NCBI GenBank assembly: GCA_032622095.1
Contig: CP136068.1
Location: forward strand, 149,617,365 to 149,681,364
Direction: 5' to 3'
DNA: 64,000 nt
Source of the DNA: Siphonodentalium dalli
Taxonomy: Eukaryota; Mollusca; Scaphopoda; Gadilida; Siphonodentaliidae
A program made the position numbers and the translations under genes. A model generated the notes under the pieces. That model saw only the letters and a list, made by a program, of their open reading frames with translations, did not search any database and was not told where the DNA came from. Positions 42,300 through 56,300 of this stretch are shown piece by piece (the stretch's first letter is position 1; each line of letters opens with the position of its first letter).

Positions 42300-43030
42300 A
42301 ATCGCCCGAGTGTACACAACAGATTAAAATATGATAACAGTCAGTCAACGATGGTGTGATATAATAACCACACACTGGTTAAATGGTCTTGCTAATTTGC
42401 TATGATGCTGGTGGGATCAGGTGAACTGTCATGCTGCTGATATGGCGAACTGATGCTGCTAAGACCACATGACCAAATAACCAGGGCGAACAAGTGTTAA
42501 ATGAATATTTATAGCAATGAAGAGCGGCGATCATCATCTATACACACCCACACCAATCTATATCGAAACGGACATCGAGACAACAAGGTAACACCCGTCA
42601 GGTCACGGGCGCGTCGACAGGGATGTGAGCTATGGTAACTCCGTGTGTATCAATAGTTGTGGGAGCAGGCCACAGCGGTGAAAGTGACCACCTTACTATA
42701 AGTGTGACACAGTGCATGTATGTCATAGGTGAGATAGAGCTGATTTCAAGGTCCAGTCATTGCAAGGCAAACACTTTCCATCCCGGTTAAATTATCCTGC
42801 TAATTTGATCTGATGCTGGTGGGTCCTGCTGACTTGCCATTGTGCTGGTAGTGACAAATATTGATGTTAAGAAATTGTTCCGTTATTGTATATATATCCA
42901 GACACTGCAACATGTATGTTCCGAAAGAATAACGGTACATTTTCTTAACAGAATCAGTTTACCATATCAGCATATTTCAACTCCGTAGTATACCCACCAG
43001 CATCGTAGCAAATCAACAAGACTACTTAAA
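42300..43030. repeat. Small dispersed repeat, two direct and one inverted copy
   Basis: GGTTAAATGGTCTTGCTAATTTG...GATGCTGGTGGG near 42378, a similar block near 42785, and the reverse complement (CCCACCAGCATCGTAGCAAATCAACAAGAC) near 42994. Confidence 0.5.
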
Positions 43031-45986
43031 TTCGGGATATCTCACTGACGTACATGTGCACGTACGCATCGACATTAACGTTTGAGTTTGTTTATGTGTC
43101 TATATTATATTTTACTGTTTAATTTAGGTTTTGTGCGCCCATATGGTATTATAGAAATATATCACAAGATTACATAAAATAAAAGCTTCCTCCATATAGG
43201 CGGCATATGAATTATTTTAATAAACACCATGCTGTCTCCAAATTTATGCGAATGTCACGCAGCGCGGACATAAGTAGTTTGCATGCAGGAGTTACTGTTC
43301 CTTTTGATATATAAAATAAAAGTTAATTCCACTTATCCCACAATATTACGAGGCAATTTCACAATTATATTATTTATATGCCGTTCCTTTAGAATACTCT
43401 CATTATCCTCATCTCCACCCATTGAACCATGTCGTAATCCGTATGTCTGTCAGTATTTTTATTTTCGGAAACGGCCGAATTAAAATATTTTCCAGCCACA
43501 TCGATGAATCCAAGATCATCCTTCTTGATTCGCCATTTTCGACTGCATATTTTAACGAAGAGTATGTGTCGTACTTTGTCATCAATTTAGAGCACTTCAA
43601 TTCAAATCTGTGGAACTAATCACGCATGATTGTGGTTGTTTTGTTTGTATGACGACAACAGCATGAATAATATGGATACCAATGTCCTAGTGGGATATAT
43701 TCTGCAGGTATCGATCATACGCGATGCCAATAATTATTTAAAAAAATAAAACATTTACGATTTGAGATAGACGGGATCAGTTGTGACTGTGTACGTACAT
43801 GTACATATGTGGATGTTAATATCAGCAAACTATATATAGGGACTATAACATTGCATAGCAATATACTGATCTATTAATTTTAAACCCAGAGTGTTTGCCG
43901 CCATCCATGGCGTACCACCCCGACGGTGTATACAAACACAGCCATATAGAAGGGAATCATAATTCCTATTAACCGCCAGGGCAGATATATAGCGCACACT
44001 ATGGGCTGAGACAATTTGAGATATCTGCCGCCGCCCCTAAGGCGCGCAATCGGATTATATTAGTTATGGATGGGCTAACACTCGCCGGCAGGCGATCTCA
44101 CTGCTCAAGATAGATATTCCCTCCTGTTTGGCTTTTGTAGTAAATCGCCAAATGTATGCGTGACACAATGTGATACATACATATTTTACCCCAGTTATTT
44201 TAATTTATCAGACGGTCACCATATCACCAAGTTACAACGACAATATTTCTTCAATCGGATAATGCATCTTTAAAAGCACTTAATCGGATAATGCATCTTT
44301 AAAAGCACTTAACATTAACAATGATTAGCGCACCACATATAAATGAACATTCATGGCACCGACAAACAAGATGTCATGTTCAACACTATGAAAGCGTACT
44401 GAAAACATAAAATTCGTAATTATGGTGATCAATCACGCATATGATCCATCGATATACTCAACATCTGCTTATGTATGCATTGCATGAAATCATTGGTTAT
44501 GACCAATGACAAATAGAGTGCGTCGCCCCCCTGTCGTGGATGCGATCAACCAGCATCGTGTACCTTACACCGTTGCAGGGACGTGGCAACAGTATATACA
44601 CTGAAAATAGTGTTGACTTAACTGTTTGCTCAACAATTTGACTCCTATTTCTTTTTGCTAAATATGACGTGTACCGCCTCCTCTGGTCTGATCTCACCCT
44701 CGCGCGCGCTTCGGCTACTCCATAAGCAACTTTCCTTCATTATGGAGAGCAAATATATATTTTTTGAACATTCAGGGGCGAGTAATTCGCTTACAAAATT
44801 TTCATGGCATCGTTATCGGGGTGACATGTGACCATGCCATGTAAATTTGGTCGCGTTCGGAGATAATTCACTGCAACCTGCAGGTGTGCAACCATAAGTG
44901 GTAATACGGTGCACCATCTTCGATTTCTTTTAAGCTACAATATGACTTACATGTGGAACAACACTTTTCGCACCTATTCAATTTGAAGCCAAGTAGTTTA
45001 CATATAAAGCACGAAATGGTTGAATTTTCGAAACCTTATCAAACTGAAATGTACAGCAAATTACGAGATACAAAACATTTGAGTTTATGTCGACCAATTT
45101 GATCAGAATTATTTGGTGTCTAGCAATGGTTTTGGTATATCGACACCATTGCAAATCAATGTACATGTACATAGATGCGTGGATAAGTAGAGGTTAAAGC
45201 GTATATCGTAGCCATTTAACAATATAGAACGAAATCGCTGTTCATTTGACAGGTCATATATAATTGAATAGATGTATATTGTGTGTGTATGTAAATGGGA
45301 AAACAAACATTACTGCTATTGTATTGTGTTTATTTCAGGCAAGATATGCCCATATATAGTCATAATCCAACATATAATTACGAATTTTCGATATACTATA
45401 TAGGTATGATTTCTTAACATAAGTTAAAGATACGGGCGGTGTTGGTGGTGGGTATGCTGTTAAAATAATCACATCCGTCAAAAACCGCCATAAACAGAAG
45501 GATTAGTAAAAATATAGATACTTTGTTCTTATGTCAATCAGAAATATGACATAAACAGTATGTTATTGTCATTTTCCCCTTTTGTTGTGTAAACGAAAGC
45601 AAAAACGTTAAGTTTCCTGGTTTTTTTTTATGTCCGGATGTGGTAAACACAAAGAGCGTTATTTGTTAAGGTTTTCCTGATATGGAAATAATAAAGAGCG
45701 TTTATATCATTTGTGTGTGTTAACCAATATAATTGCACTGTGTTATATAAACAGAAGCACAACTTCTGTAACACGAGCAGTCTCTTGTTTACGTACAACA
45801 TCGTACGTCTTGACGACAATATACTATCTACGCGCTGATTATGTTTGGCATCGAGCGGAACTGTATATATTTTTGTGTTCCTTCTGTTAATGCCGATTTG
45901 GACAAATATAAATATTTCTGCAACAAACGCCGCCCGTCCCTTTAGCCTCTGGTGTTCCTACTAGCAAGTCCACTCGTCTGCTTACA
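43031..45986. other. Anonymous AT-rich region
   Basis: It holds a 29-bp tandem duplication (AATCGGATAATGCATCTTTA...) at about 44256-44314. The open frames at 43283-43619 overlap on both strands and lack motifs. No gene is supported. Confidence 0.5.
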
Positions 45987-46484
45987 GTGTTAAATGTATT
46001 CCAAGCTACATCGACCAACACTTATAATACACATGAAATATTGAGCAACAGTATAAAACTAGGCGGCTATCCGGGTGGATATGATGATCTATTCGACTTG
46101 ACACTGATATTAACACACATGGTGGTCAAATGCAGTGGATTTCTGCCAGTCATTATTCATCATCAAAGAAGCATGGAATTCCGCGCTGTCTGTATAGGCC
46201 AGAAATTCCCACCAGATGATACATTACGTAATACGAACGCCCCGATGCTTGAAGGTTGCTCAATGTGTCGAGCAGATGTTTCTGCATTGGAACGCCGGGC
46301 TTTATTAGCTTCCGTTTTGTGTCTGTCTTTCATGAAAGTTATCCGACCTCCTGATATTTTAATTATCACACAAGAAACTAGATCGCACTATCGACTTCAA
46401 ATGAGCCTTCTCAAATTAAATTATATTGTGTATATATGTCACAAGTTAACTTTTGTATATGTATATACATGTATTGTACAATAA
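45987..46484 (+). CDS. Hypothetical 165-codon ORF, doubtful
   Basis: An ATG-started frame, one of the longer ones in the unique part of the window. Residues ~20-130 have a mixed composition (GGYPGGYDDLFDLTLILTHM; SMCRADVSALERRALLASV). The C-terminal ~30 residues are hydrophobic and low-complexity (YIVYICHKLTFVYVYTCIV), as expected from AT-rich DNA. The reverse strand is open for 68 codons over the same place. No family is recognised. It could be a decayed exon. Confidence 0.2.
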   Translation: MLNVFQATSTNTYNTHEILSNSIKLGGYPGGYDDLFDLTLILTHMVVKCSGFLPVIIHHQRSMEFRAVCIGQKFPPDDTLRNTNAPMLEGCSMCRADVSALERRALLASVLCLSFMKVIRPPDILIITQETRSHYRLQMSLLKLNYIVYICHKLTFVYVYTCIVQ

Positions 46485-47711
46485 TGGTCCCCATATTTGG
46501 AGGAATAAATATCTCTCTCGTGGTATGGCTTTACACCTGAATGGTAAGCCCTAATGAATTAAACCAAACGGATCAGATTAATGGCAATGACATATAACAG
46601 GCAAGTATATTATTTATATTGTAAATACTGTTCATATATTATAATGTATCATTTGAAAATTTATGATGTAAGTCATGTTCATAAATGTAATATATGTTAT
46701 CTTAATATCTATGTATTAGTGGTCGATAAGATTAAACAAATTGAATTGACCGGTGGAATAGAAAGTAAATTGCAGGACTGGGAAGTATATCATATATAGG
46801 CAAATTTGAGAACGTTCTAAACATTCATAAAATGGCAGTTAAAACAGTTTTTAAAAAACTCTTGCCAGTGTGACTCCCCCCCCCCCCCCCATATTGCGTG
46901 CAAACAACAGTCGCTATCTTGGAACAGCATACCACAACTATAAGCACTGATCTCAGGTTATAATATGAAAGGATCAATTGTGTTAATGCCATACTGGCTA
47001 ATATTATTGACAAAATTAATGCTGTGCCAGCGTAACACAACACAGCCGACCCATAGCTATAATTATACAGTATTTCTCGCATTGTCGTTTATTTGTATGC
47101 CGTGATAATGGGTGGCTGAACACAACAGTCGGTTAAAGGTACTCAATTCGAATTAACGCTCGCAAATTAAGATTTCTCAGGCTCCGGGGTTAAAACATAT
47201 ACGATTCGAGTCGAGAAGACTAAATTGTCTAAAATCAAGTGGCTTTTTGTGTCAGATACTTGACAAACTGGCAGAATTTCGTTGAACAAAAAAATTATAA
47301 ATAACAGGGTATATATATATATATATCTTTATTAACCTCCATTAACGGAGATCATACATCAATACATTGTATGTGTTGTATAAACGAATTGGAGCGTTTT
47401 GTACACATAAAGGTGACAGTGGTATTTATAAACATTATTTAGTATATATACAAACAACATTTGAGCATAGAAAATGGCGGCAAAAAGTAACAACACTGAA
47501 TTCCAGTACATTACAGCCGTATGAGCCGTATGGTATATGTACCATATTAGAGTTTGATCACATTTAGATAAGGAAAGTGTATATCGCATGCGTATAGATG
47601 TTGATCTTATGTTCACTAAGCCATGCTCCTTTTCACCCTCAAACATTTTAATGTCAACAAGACTTGCTTTTCTGGCAGGCAGCAAGCACACGCAAGCAAT
47701 CGGGTATAGTC
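46485..47711. other. Anonymous AT-rich region
   Basis: It includes a C-run near 46878 and a (TA)n run near 47311-47326. No gene is supported. Confidence 0.5.
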
Positions 47712-48230
47712 TTAACGGGCATTGTTTCGTAAAAGTTGGCATCCTTTGTACATGAATTTCGCGGCGAATGTGAGAATATCTCCCCAAGCATTGATGACAA
47801 CGAGTGGAGGAACGAAGGCTGTGCCGCCGATTAGGAAGTCACATAGATGGATTTGCGAGAGTGAATCGAGAAACATAAAACATTCTACCCCAAAGAAGTC
47901 AATGGTGATTGACCAGAAACTGTATCTCAATTGATGCATGGCTGGCACATTACATGTAAATAATACATGTTCAATTTCTTTGTGATACGTTGATCTGCAG
48001 GCACCGCAATTCGAGTTGTTATTGAACATCGATCTGGCTTTTCAAAAAATGTTGTTGGAATCGGATGATATGGCGACCATCGAATCGGATTGAGTACCTT
48101 TAATCTGGGTGGAGGAAATAAACCGGGGATCAATCCACGTTCTTCCTCAGAATATTGCTTCATTGCCGCGAGATATGCCACTACTGTGATCTCAATGGCG
48201 AGGCATGACAATTGTGCCAGTATGACAACT
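47712..48230 (-). pseudogene. LINE-like ORF2 C-terminal fragment
   Basis: On the minus strand one frame (48211-47927) reads 'AAMKQYSEEERGLIPG', and after a frame change near 48025 another (to 47712) reads 'NSNCGACRSTYHKEIEHVLFTC', a CxxC...H...C zinc-type motif like those ending LINE ORF2 proteins, then 'INAWGDILTFAAKFM' and a stop. The RT domain is not present. The left part is duplicated at 48237-48376. The assignment to a LINE family is moderate. Confidence 0.4.
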
Positions 48231-48236
48231 GAAGCG

Positions 48237-49100
48237 GCATTTCAAAAAATGTTGTTGTTGGAATCGAATGATATGGGGATCATCGCATCGGATTGAGCAT
48301 CTTTAAATTGGGTGGAGGTAATAAATCGGGTTCAATCCACGTTCTTCCTCAGAATATTGCTTCAATGCTGCGAGGAATTATGATATGATATTTATTAGCA
48401 TAAAACACTCATGTGAGCCGTATGCATTACATAATAATAATATAATTTACACATACATATTTCATATAATAAACTTTCCACATATTCACAATACAGTTAT
48501 ACAATGACTTAGTAGAGCTCAATAATATAAGCATGCAAATAAACTGTATGCAGGCCTATGATATCGTGTGGAATAGAAATTAATTATTAATTTATTCATC
48601 AACTTCGGGCTTCTTTTCTCATTTCAAAGAATTCTTTGAAAGCTCGACTGATCACATTACTTGTATTTGGTTGGTCGTTTCGCATTATGTATATGCATTT
48701 TGAGATACTACTGGCCCTTAGAAATTTAGTGATTCATATAGGCCTTTTTCTCAATTTGTCGTATTTGATACAATGGAGAACAAAATGCTTCTCGTCTTCC
48801 ACTGAGTTAGTATTGCACATCTTGAATATCCGATCATTGGCTGGCGTCGGTGGGCGTTTGTGTTGGCCTTTTTCTATTTCTAATGAATGACAGCTGATTC
48901 GAAGTCTACATAATTGTTCACGGTCTTTGATAGAAATTGTATGTATTAGATATGGTTCGAGTCGAAAAATGGTTTTGAATTGTTTGTATGGCCTTCGTTT
49001 ACTGTGCGGATCGTCTGCACTGATAATATACTTATTTATATATTCACTCTTCAATCGTTCTGTGCCGAGATTAATATATGCCACTACTGGGGTATCAATG
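48237..49100 (-). pseudogene. LINE ORF2 C-terminal fragment, second copy
   Basis: The minus-strand frame 49084-48734 reads 'RPYKQFKTIFRLEPYL', 'LCRLRISCHSLEIEKGQHKR', 'DRIFKMCNTNSVEDEKHFVL' then HC, the conserved 'RxSxHxLxIExGRHxRP...CxxC...EDExHFxxxC' ending of LINE ORF2 proteins. The region at 48237-48376 repeats the 'AALKQYSEEERGL' segment of the neighbouring fragment. There are several stops and no RT. Confidence 0.6.
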
Positions 49101-50859
49101 GCGAGGTAGCTGCCAGTATGCCCTGTGGGCAGCTTGAAACTAAATCAGTTACATTAATTAGTCCTGAATAGACAATAATGATTTGACGGTTAAGGCGCTG
49201 TATGACGTCGCTTCTAATGGCTCATACTTTGGTCCCCCAGGGTCGATGGAAAAATTATAATAAGCTGATTGTGTCATAACGTGAACAGACGAAAGGCCAA
49301 ATTTCAATTTGGTCAGAACGTCACAGTCTTTGGTCAAACGCCACCTATTTTAATCACAGATTCTGACCCGCTTTCCGTCATCCAAATAGGTATAATTTGG
49401 AGAACCTATTATGTCATGTACAAAAGACTTATTCGCGATATCGAATTTAGAAGCAATAAAGAGCGTTTCTATGCCATTTATATGCCATTTGATTGATTTA
49501 TGTGAATATGTTAGAATAGGGCCCTTCGGTCATTTCACATTTAACAATTAAAGCTGAAATTTCTAGAGTAAGCACGCATGACATTTTTTCTCTCGAAACA
49601 ACTCCAAAATTCGACTCGAATAAATAACCAACAACCACATGCGTGTAATTGGCCCATCGTGCCACTTATCCCACCCGATCACATCAAACCGAAGCCAATC
49701 AGGTTTATATGCGCTTCTTTCATAGAGATATGATAAGGTACGGGAGCTTCCACGTTCGTTCTGACTTCACATCGCCATCATTGGCTCATTTAGTAACTTC
49801 TACAGTCGTTCCGGGTCTGTATAATCAGGGGGAGTTTCCTGCAATATGTCCATTAACCACTAAAAAGTTATTGAAGAACACACTGATAAAATACACATAT
49901 TCATTGCAAGTGGCAGAAACACAACGAAACTGACTTTTGTTCCTTCTGGCTATTTTCCCGTGAAATAAATATAGGTATAAATACACGAAATACTATTATG
50001 ATGACTATATATGCCATAAACAAACGACTTATTCTAGATATAGTATATAGAAAAGTCGAGATCAGCACGAAGCAGTAAAAAGCGTTCGTTGCTAACACAT
50101 TTATGGTATGGATACAGATAGGTGATTTTAATGATTTTTGTCATGTAGTTAGACACCCGATCAAATACCACTCACTCCTTTTAAAATTGTTATTTCAAAT
50201 TTATTTCTATGTATATAAAGCACAGGACTCTTTTTCTTGAAACAAACCCAAAATCCGTCCTACCCAAATGGCCGACAACCGAATGGGTGCAATTGGCCCA
50301 GCGTGCCAATTATCTGCCCCATGACAAATTTTGTCAAAATGTTAGAATAGGGCTCTTCTTTCGTTACATATTTCGTCAACAAAACATCATGGTGGCCGCG
50401 GACCAAGGTTGTACGATAAATGCCAAATAGGGTCAAGCAAATGGTATGTTATAGGTTGTTTCTAAGCCGAAGACACATCAAAACACACCCGATCAACTCA
50501 AACACCAGGGTGGGGGGGGGGGGGTTCAAATATCGCACCCATGCCATTTCTGGTCCCCTTGTACGATTTAGTGAAATCAAAGGATGCTGATGGCTGGCCC
50601 CACGACGATGCGCGTGCCACTATGCCCTGGGGATCCGCGTTACACTAAATCAAATACATTAACTAATCCCTTAGTGTATCATTTGCCAATTAAGTCGCGG
50701 CATAGCATTAATTGTAATCTCTCATGCTCAGGTTTCCCAAAAGTCGATGGAATAATTCAGTTGAAACCGTGTACATTGAGTTGTCGGTATTATTCTCATA
50801 ACGTCACACCGATAGAAATGTCACATTTCAGAACTGTGTCTGGCATACACGAACGTCAT
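49101..50859. other. Region related to the spacers of the satellite block
   Basis: 49510-49540 (TAGAATAGGGCCCTTCGGTCATTTCACATTT) and 49715-49830 (GCTTCCACGTTCGTTCTGACTTCACATCGCC... GGGTCTGTATAATCA) are diverged versions of the ~302-bp spacer found inside the satellite at 56.8-59.4 kb. No gene is supported. Confidence 0.45.
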
Positions 50860-52605
50860 ACCCCGTGCTACCCCGAGGGGGTGAAAATGGGGTATGGACC
50901 ATCTTCGAGAACCGTAGGGGTTTCGACCGATTTGACTGCATGGGTGGGTAGCCCGCCGCACATACCACACAGAAACTCCCATCCCCACCCATTACCCACG
51001 GGGGTGCCACCCCGATTGGGTAACAATTGGGTATGGACCATTTTCGAGAACAGTATTGGATTTAAACCGATTTAACGGCACGGTGGGTGGCCCACCCCAA
51101 ATACTCCCTAGAAACAACCGACTCCCTTCCAATCACTTCGGGGTATGGACCATTTTCGAGAACAGTAAGAATTTGCACCGATTTGACGGCATGGGTGGGT
51201 GGCCCGTCCCATATATCTCTCAGAAACACCCCAAATCTCTACCCAATCACCCCGGGTGTTACCACGCGATGGGGTGAAATGGGGTATAAACTATTTCCAA
51301 GAACGGTAAGGATTTCGACCGATTTGACGGCATGGGTGGGTGGCTCGTCCCAAACACCCATAGAGACGACAGACCCCAACACAGCAAACCCGGTGATTGC
51401 CACCCCGACGAGGTGAAAATGGGATATGGACCATTTTCGAGAACAGCATCGACCATTTTCGAGAACGGTACAGATTTCGACCAATTTGACGGAACGGTTC
51501 GGTGGCCTGCCACAAACACACCGACCCCAACCTATCACCAACGGGGGTGCCACCCCGAAGGGGTGAAATGGGGTATAAACCATTTTCAAGAACAGTTGGG
51601 ATTTCGACCGATTTGATTGCATGCTGGGTGGGTGGCCCACCCCAAATACCTACTAGAAACACCAGACTCCCCACTCATCACCCCCGGGTGGTGACAACAG
51701 AAGGGGTGAAAATGGGGGATGAACCATTTTCGAGAACGGTAAGTATTTCGACCGATTTGACGGCATGGGTGGGTCGCTCGTCCCAAATACCCCCTATAGA
51801 CACCAGACCCCCGCCCATCAACAACGAAGAGGTGAAAATGGGGTATGGACCATTTTCGAGAACAGTATCGACCATTTTCCAGAACGGTAAGAATTTCGAC
51901 CGATTTGACGGCATTTGTGGGTGGCCCGCCCCAAATACCCCCTAGAAACACCAGACCCATCCCATCAACCTCTGGGGTCGGCACCCCGAAGAGGTGAAAA
52001 TAGGTTATGGACAAATTTCGTGACGGCATGGGTGGATGGCCCGCCCCAAATACCCCATACAAACACCCCAGCCACACCACCCCGGGAGTGACACCCCGTA
52101 AGTGTGAAAATAGTGTATGGACCATTCTCGAGAACGGTAAATATTTTTACCGATTTGACGGCATGGGTGGGTGGCCCGCCCCAAATACCCAATAGAAACA
52201 CCCGACCCCCACCAATCACATTGGGTGTGCGACCCAGGGGGGGGGGGTGAACATGTGGTATAGACAACTTTCGAGAATGGTAAGAATTTCAACCGATTTG
52301 ACCGCGTGTGTGTGGGTGCCCCACCCTAAATACACAATTTAAACACCAATTTGAAACACCCCCACCCATCACCCCGAGGGGGTACAAATGGTGTTTGGAC
52401 CATTTTCGAGAACGGTAAGGTTTTCAACCGATTTGACGACATGGGTGTGTGTCTCGCCCATATACTTCCCAGAAACACCCGACCCCCGCCCATCACCCCG
52501 GGGGTGCCACACAGAGGGTAGAAATTTAGACCGATTTGACGGAATGGGTTGGTGGCCCACCCCAAATACCACATAAAACACCCCGACCACCCACCCATCA
52601 ACCCG
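50860..52605 (+). repeat. GC-rich ~140-bp satellite, segment 1
   Basis: Head-to-tail monomers with the landmarks GGGGTATGGACCATTTTCGA, GAACGGTAAGGATTTCGACC, GATTTGACGGCATGGGTGGG, TGGCCCGCCCCAAATACC and CACCCCGGGGGTGCCACCCC, at mostly 130-160 bp. Long open frames arise on both strands but shift between monomers and encode only the repeat, so none is taken as a gene. Confidence 0.95.
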
Positions 52606-53390
52606 GGCCCTATACTATAGAACACAATTATTGTAATCACAAGCTTCAGTGGAGCACACAAAAGGTGTCGATTACCATAGACCTCCACTCTTATTCTAAC
52701 AGTGTATAGGCGACTTCTTGTAATTCCGCTTTCACATGCATGTTGACCAATAAAATAATTGGTGACCAATAAAATAATACTTTTTTCACATGTGACTTGA
52801 TTGACCAATGAAAAAAATGATTCCTCGGAGACACTCATTGATATGTTATCGCTAGTGCATGGGTGAGCCGTGTTCAATTTGATTAGTGGTAATCGGTATC
52901 CTTTAAATAATCGCCCAGTGAGTACACCGCAACCGTTCGTGCATTGTGTTATATTTCATCAATGGTTATCGTCTGTTCCAACAATTCAAGTCGTACGATG
53001 TATTTAATTTCTAGTTGGTTTGTCATTCAGAATCGCTGCAGTATTCTATTGATAATATGTACAAGAGACGTAGCTAGAAGGTATCAGGTGCAGGTTTAAA
53101 CTCCAAGTTGTGTACCCACAAAGGAGACCCTCTAACAACATCCCTGCACGAATGTCATAATTGGTCAATACTCCAATACAGACTTTAGGTTGTTTGCCAC
53201 GAGACAACCGCTTGATTGCCGCAGTGTGAATGCCATTCTGATCAAACCCAATCACCCATCGGCAATGAGCCCACATGCACACGGGTATAATCTACACAAT
53301 TACAATACAGTGGTCTATTGCACTTGCCCGCCTCCTGTGTACCCCCCTTAACCTTGTGATTACAATTATTATGGTCCATAGTACAAGGCC
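52606..53390. mobile_element. ~785-bp TIR element inserted in the satellite
   Basis: The left end GGCCCTATACTATAG... ATTATTGTAATCACAAG pairs with the right end CTTGTGATTACAATTATTATGGTCCATAGTACAAGGCC (about 40 bp, imperfect). Satellite monomers stop and resume exactly at these ends, so it is a later insertion. An 8-bp-class target duplication is not obvious because the target is a C/G run. Confidence 0.7.
53046..53282 (-). CDS. Hypothetical ORF inside the TIR element
   Basis: A 78-codon ATG-started frame on the minus strand with protein-like composition (WVIGFDQNGIHTAAIKRLSR; VCIGVLTNYDIRAGMLLEGL). It is the only such frame in the non-satellite insert and could be a captured host exon or a remnant of the element's own gene. 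The family is not recognised. Confidence 0.25.
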   Translation of the reverse strand: MCMWAHCRWVIGFDQNGIHTAAIKRLSRGKQPKVCIGVLTNYDIRAGMLLEGLLCGYTTWSLNLHLIPSSYVSCTYYQ

Positions 53391-56300
53391 CCGGGGTGCC
53401 ACCCCGTGGGTGTTAAATGGGGTATGGACAATTTTGGAGAATGGTAAGGATTTCGAGCGATCTGCCCCAAATACCCCCTAGAAACAGCACAATGCCCCAT
53501 CCATCACCCCGCGGGTGCCACCCCGAGGGGGGTAAAATGGTGTAAGGACAATTTGGATAAAGGTAAGGATTTCTACCGATTTGACGGCCTGGGTGGTGGC
53601 CCGCTCCAATTATCCCCTAGAAACACCCCGATCCCACCCATTTCCCCGGGGTGGCACCCGAGGGTGTGAAAATGGGGTATGGATCATTTTCGAGAACGGT
53701 ATGGATTTTGACCGATTTGACGGCATGGGTGTGTGGCCCGCCCCAAATACCCATCAGAAACACCCGGCCTCCAACCATCAGCTCAATGGTGCCACCCCGA
53801 GGGGTGAAAATGGGGTATAGACTATTTTCGAGAACGGTAAGAATTAGCACCGATTTGACGGCGGGGGTGAGTGGCCCGCCCCAAGTACCCCATAGAAACA
53901 ACCCGAACCACCAATCACCTCATGTGGGTGCCACCCCATGGGGTGAACATGGGGTATGGACAATTTTTCGAGGAGAGTAATAATTTCCACTGATTTGACG
54001 GCACGGTGAGTGGCCCACCTCAAGTACACCATAGAAACACACCGATCCCATACCAATCACCTGCGGGGGTGCCACCCCGAGGAGGTGAAAATGGGGTATG
54101 GATCATTTTCGAGAACGGTAAGGATTTCGACCGATTTGACGGCATGGGTGAGTGATCTACCCAAAATACCATAGAGACTCCCGGATCACCCACCCATCAC
54201 CCGGGTTGCCACCCGAGGAGGTGAACATGGGGTAAGGACCATTTTCGAGAACGGAAAGGATTTCGCCCGATTTGATGGCATGTGTGATGGCCCACCACAA
54301 ATAACCCCTAGAAACACGCCGACCCCCGAGGCATCAACCCCAGTGGCTGCCACCCCAAGGGGGTGAACATGGGGTATGAACCATTTTTGAGAACGGTAAG
54401 GATTTCGACCGATTTGATGGCATGGGTCGGTGGCTTGCCCCAAATAACCCCTATGAACACCCAATTCCCAAGCCATCACCACGATGAGTGCCGCCCACAG
54501 GGTGGGTGGCCCGCCCTAAATACCCACTAGAAAAACCCCACACCCACCCATCACTCCGGCGGGGGTGCCACCATAGGGAGTGAAAATGCCGTATGGATTT
54601 GACGGCATGGGTGGGTGGCCCGCCCAAATACCACCTAGAAACATCCGACTCCCACCTATCACACCGGTGGTGCCACTCCGCAGGGGTGAACATGGGGTAT
54701 GGACAATATTCGAGAATGGTAAGGATTTCGACCGACTTGACGGCGTGGTTGGCTGGCCCGCCACAAATACCCCATATAAATACCCGAACCCGACATCACC
54801 CCTGGGTGGTGCCACCAGAAGGGGTGAAAATGGGGTATGGACCTTACTCGAGAACGGTAAGAATTTCCACAGATTGGACGCCATGGGTGAGTGGTCCGCC
54901 CAAGTAACCCAAAGAAACACGTCGATACCCCACCAATTACCTCCTGGGGGATGCCACCCCAGGGATGAACATGGGGTATAGATAATTTTCGAGAAGGGTA
55001 AGAATTTAGACCGATTTGATGGTGGGTGGCTCGCCCAAAATACCCCCTAAAAACACCCGACCCCACCCATCACCCGGGGTGCCACCCAGGGGGTGAACAT
55101 GTGGTATAGACAACGTTCGAGAAGGGTAAGAATTTCAACCGATTTGACCGCAGGTGGTGAAAATGGGGTACGGACCATTTTCAAGACCGGTGTGGATTTC
55201 GACCGATATCACGGCTTGGGTGGTTGGCCCGCCCCAAATACCCATAGACACACCATACCCCCACCATCACTCGGGGGTGCCACTTCGATGGGGTAAAATG
55301 TTGGTAGCCCGCCCCAAATACCACCGATTGGACAACACGGATGGGTGGCCCGCCCCAAATCCCATCTAGAAACACCCCGAACACGACCGATCACACCGGG
55401 GGTGACACTCCGTATGGGTGTAAATGGGGTATGGACAATTTTAGATAAGGATTTCGACCGATTTGATGGCATGGGTGGGTGGCCCGCCCCAAATACCACC
55501 TATACATTCACCGAACCCATCTATCACGCCTGGGGGTGCCACCCCGAAGGGGTGAATGGGGTATGGACCATTTTCGAGAACGGTGAGAATTTCCACCCAT
55601 TTGACGGTATGGGCGAGTGACCGCCCAAGTACTCCATAGAAACACACTGACCCCCCCCCCCCCCCCCACCAATCACCTCCATGGGGTGCCACCGAAAGGT
55701 GAACATATGGTATGGACAATTTTCGCGAAGGGTACGAATTTTGACCGATTTTACGTCATGTGTGGGTGGCCCGCCTCAAATACCACCTAAAAACACCGAC
55801 CCCACCCATCACCCCGGGGGTGCCACCCCGATGAGGTGAAAATAGAGTATGGTCCTTTTTTCGAGAACGGTGAGGATTTCGACCGATTTGACGGCCAAAA
55901 ATACACTAGAAACTCCTGGATCCCCCACCATCACCCCCGGTGTGCCACCAGGAGGGGGGGGGGTAAAAACGGTATGGACCATTTTTAGAACGGTAAGGAT
56001 TTCGACCGATTTGGTGGCATGGGTGTGTGGCCAGCCCCAAAAACCTACTAGAAACACCCGGACACAACCTATCACCCGGGGGTACCACCACGTAGGGACC
56101 CTTTTCGAGAACCGTAGGGATTGCGACCGTTTGACGGCATGGGTGGGTGGCCCACCCCAAATACCCCATAGGAACACCCGAACCCCCATCCATCACCCTC
56201 GGGGTGTGCCAACCGATGGGGTTAAACTGGGGTATGGACCAGTTACGAGAAAGGTAAGGATTTCAACCGATTTGACGGCATGGGTGGGTGGCCCTCCCAA

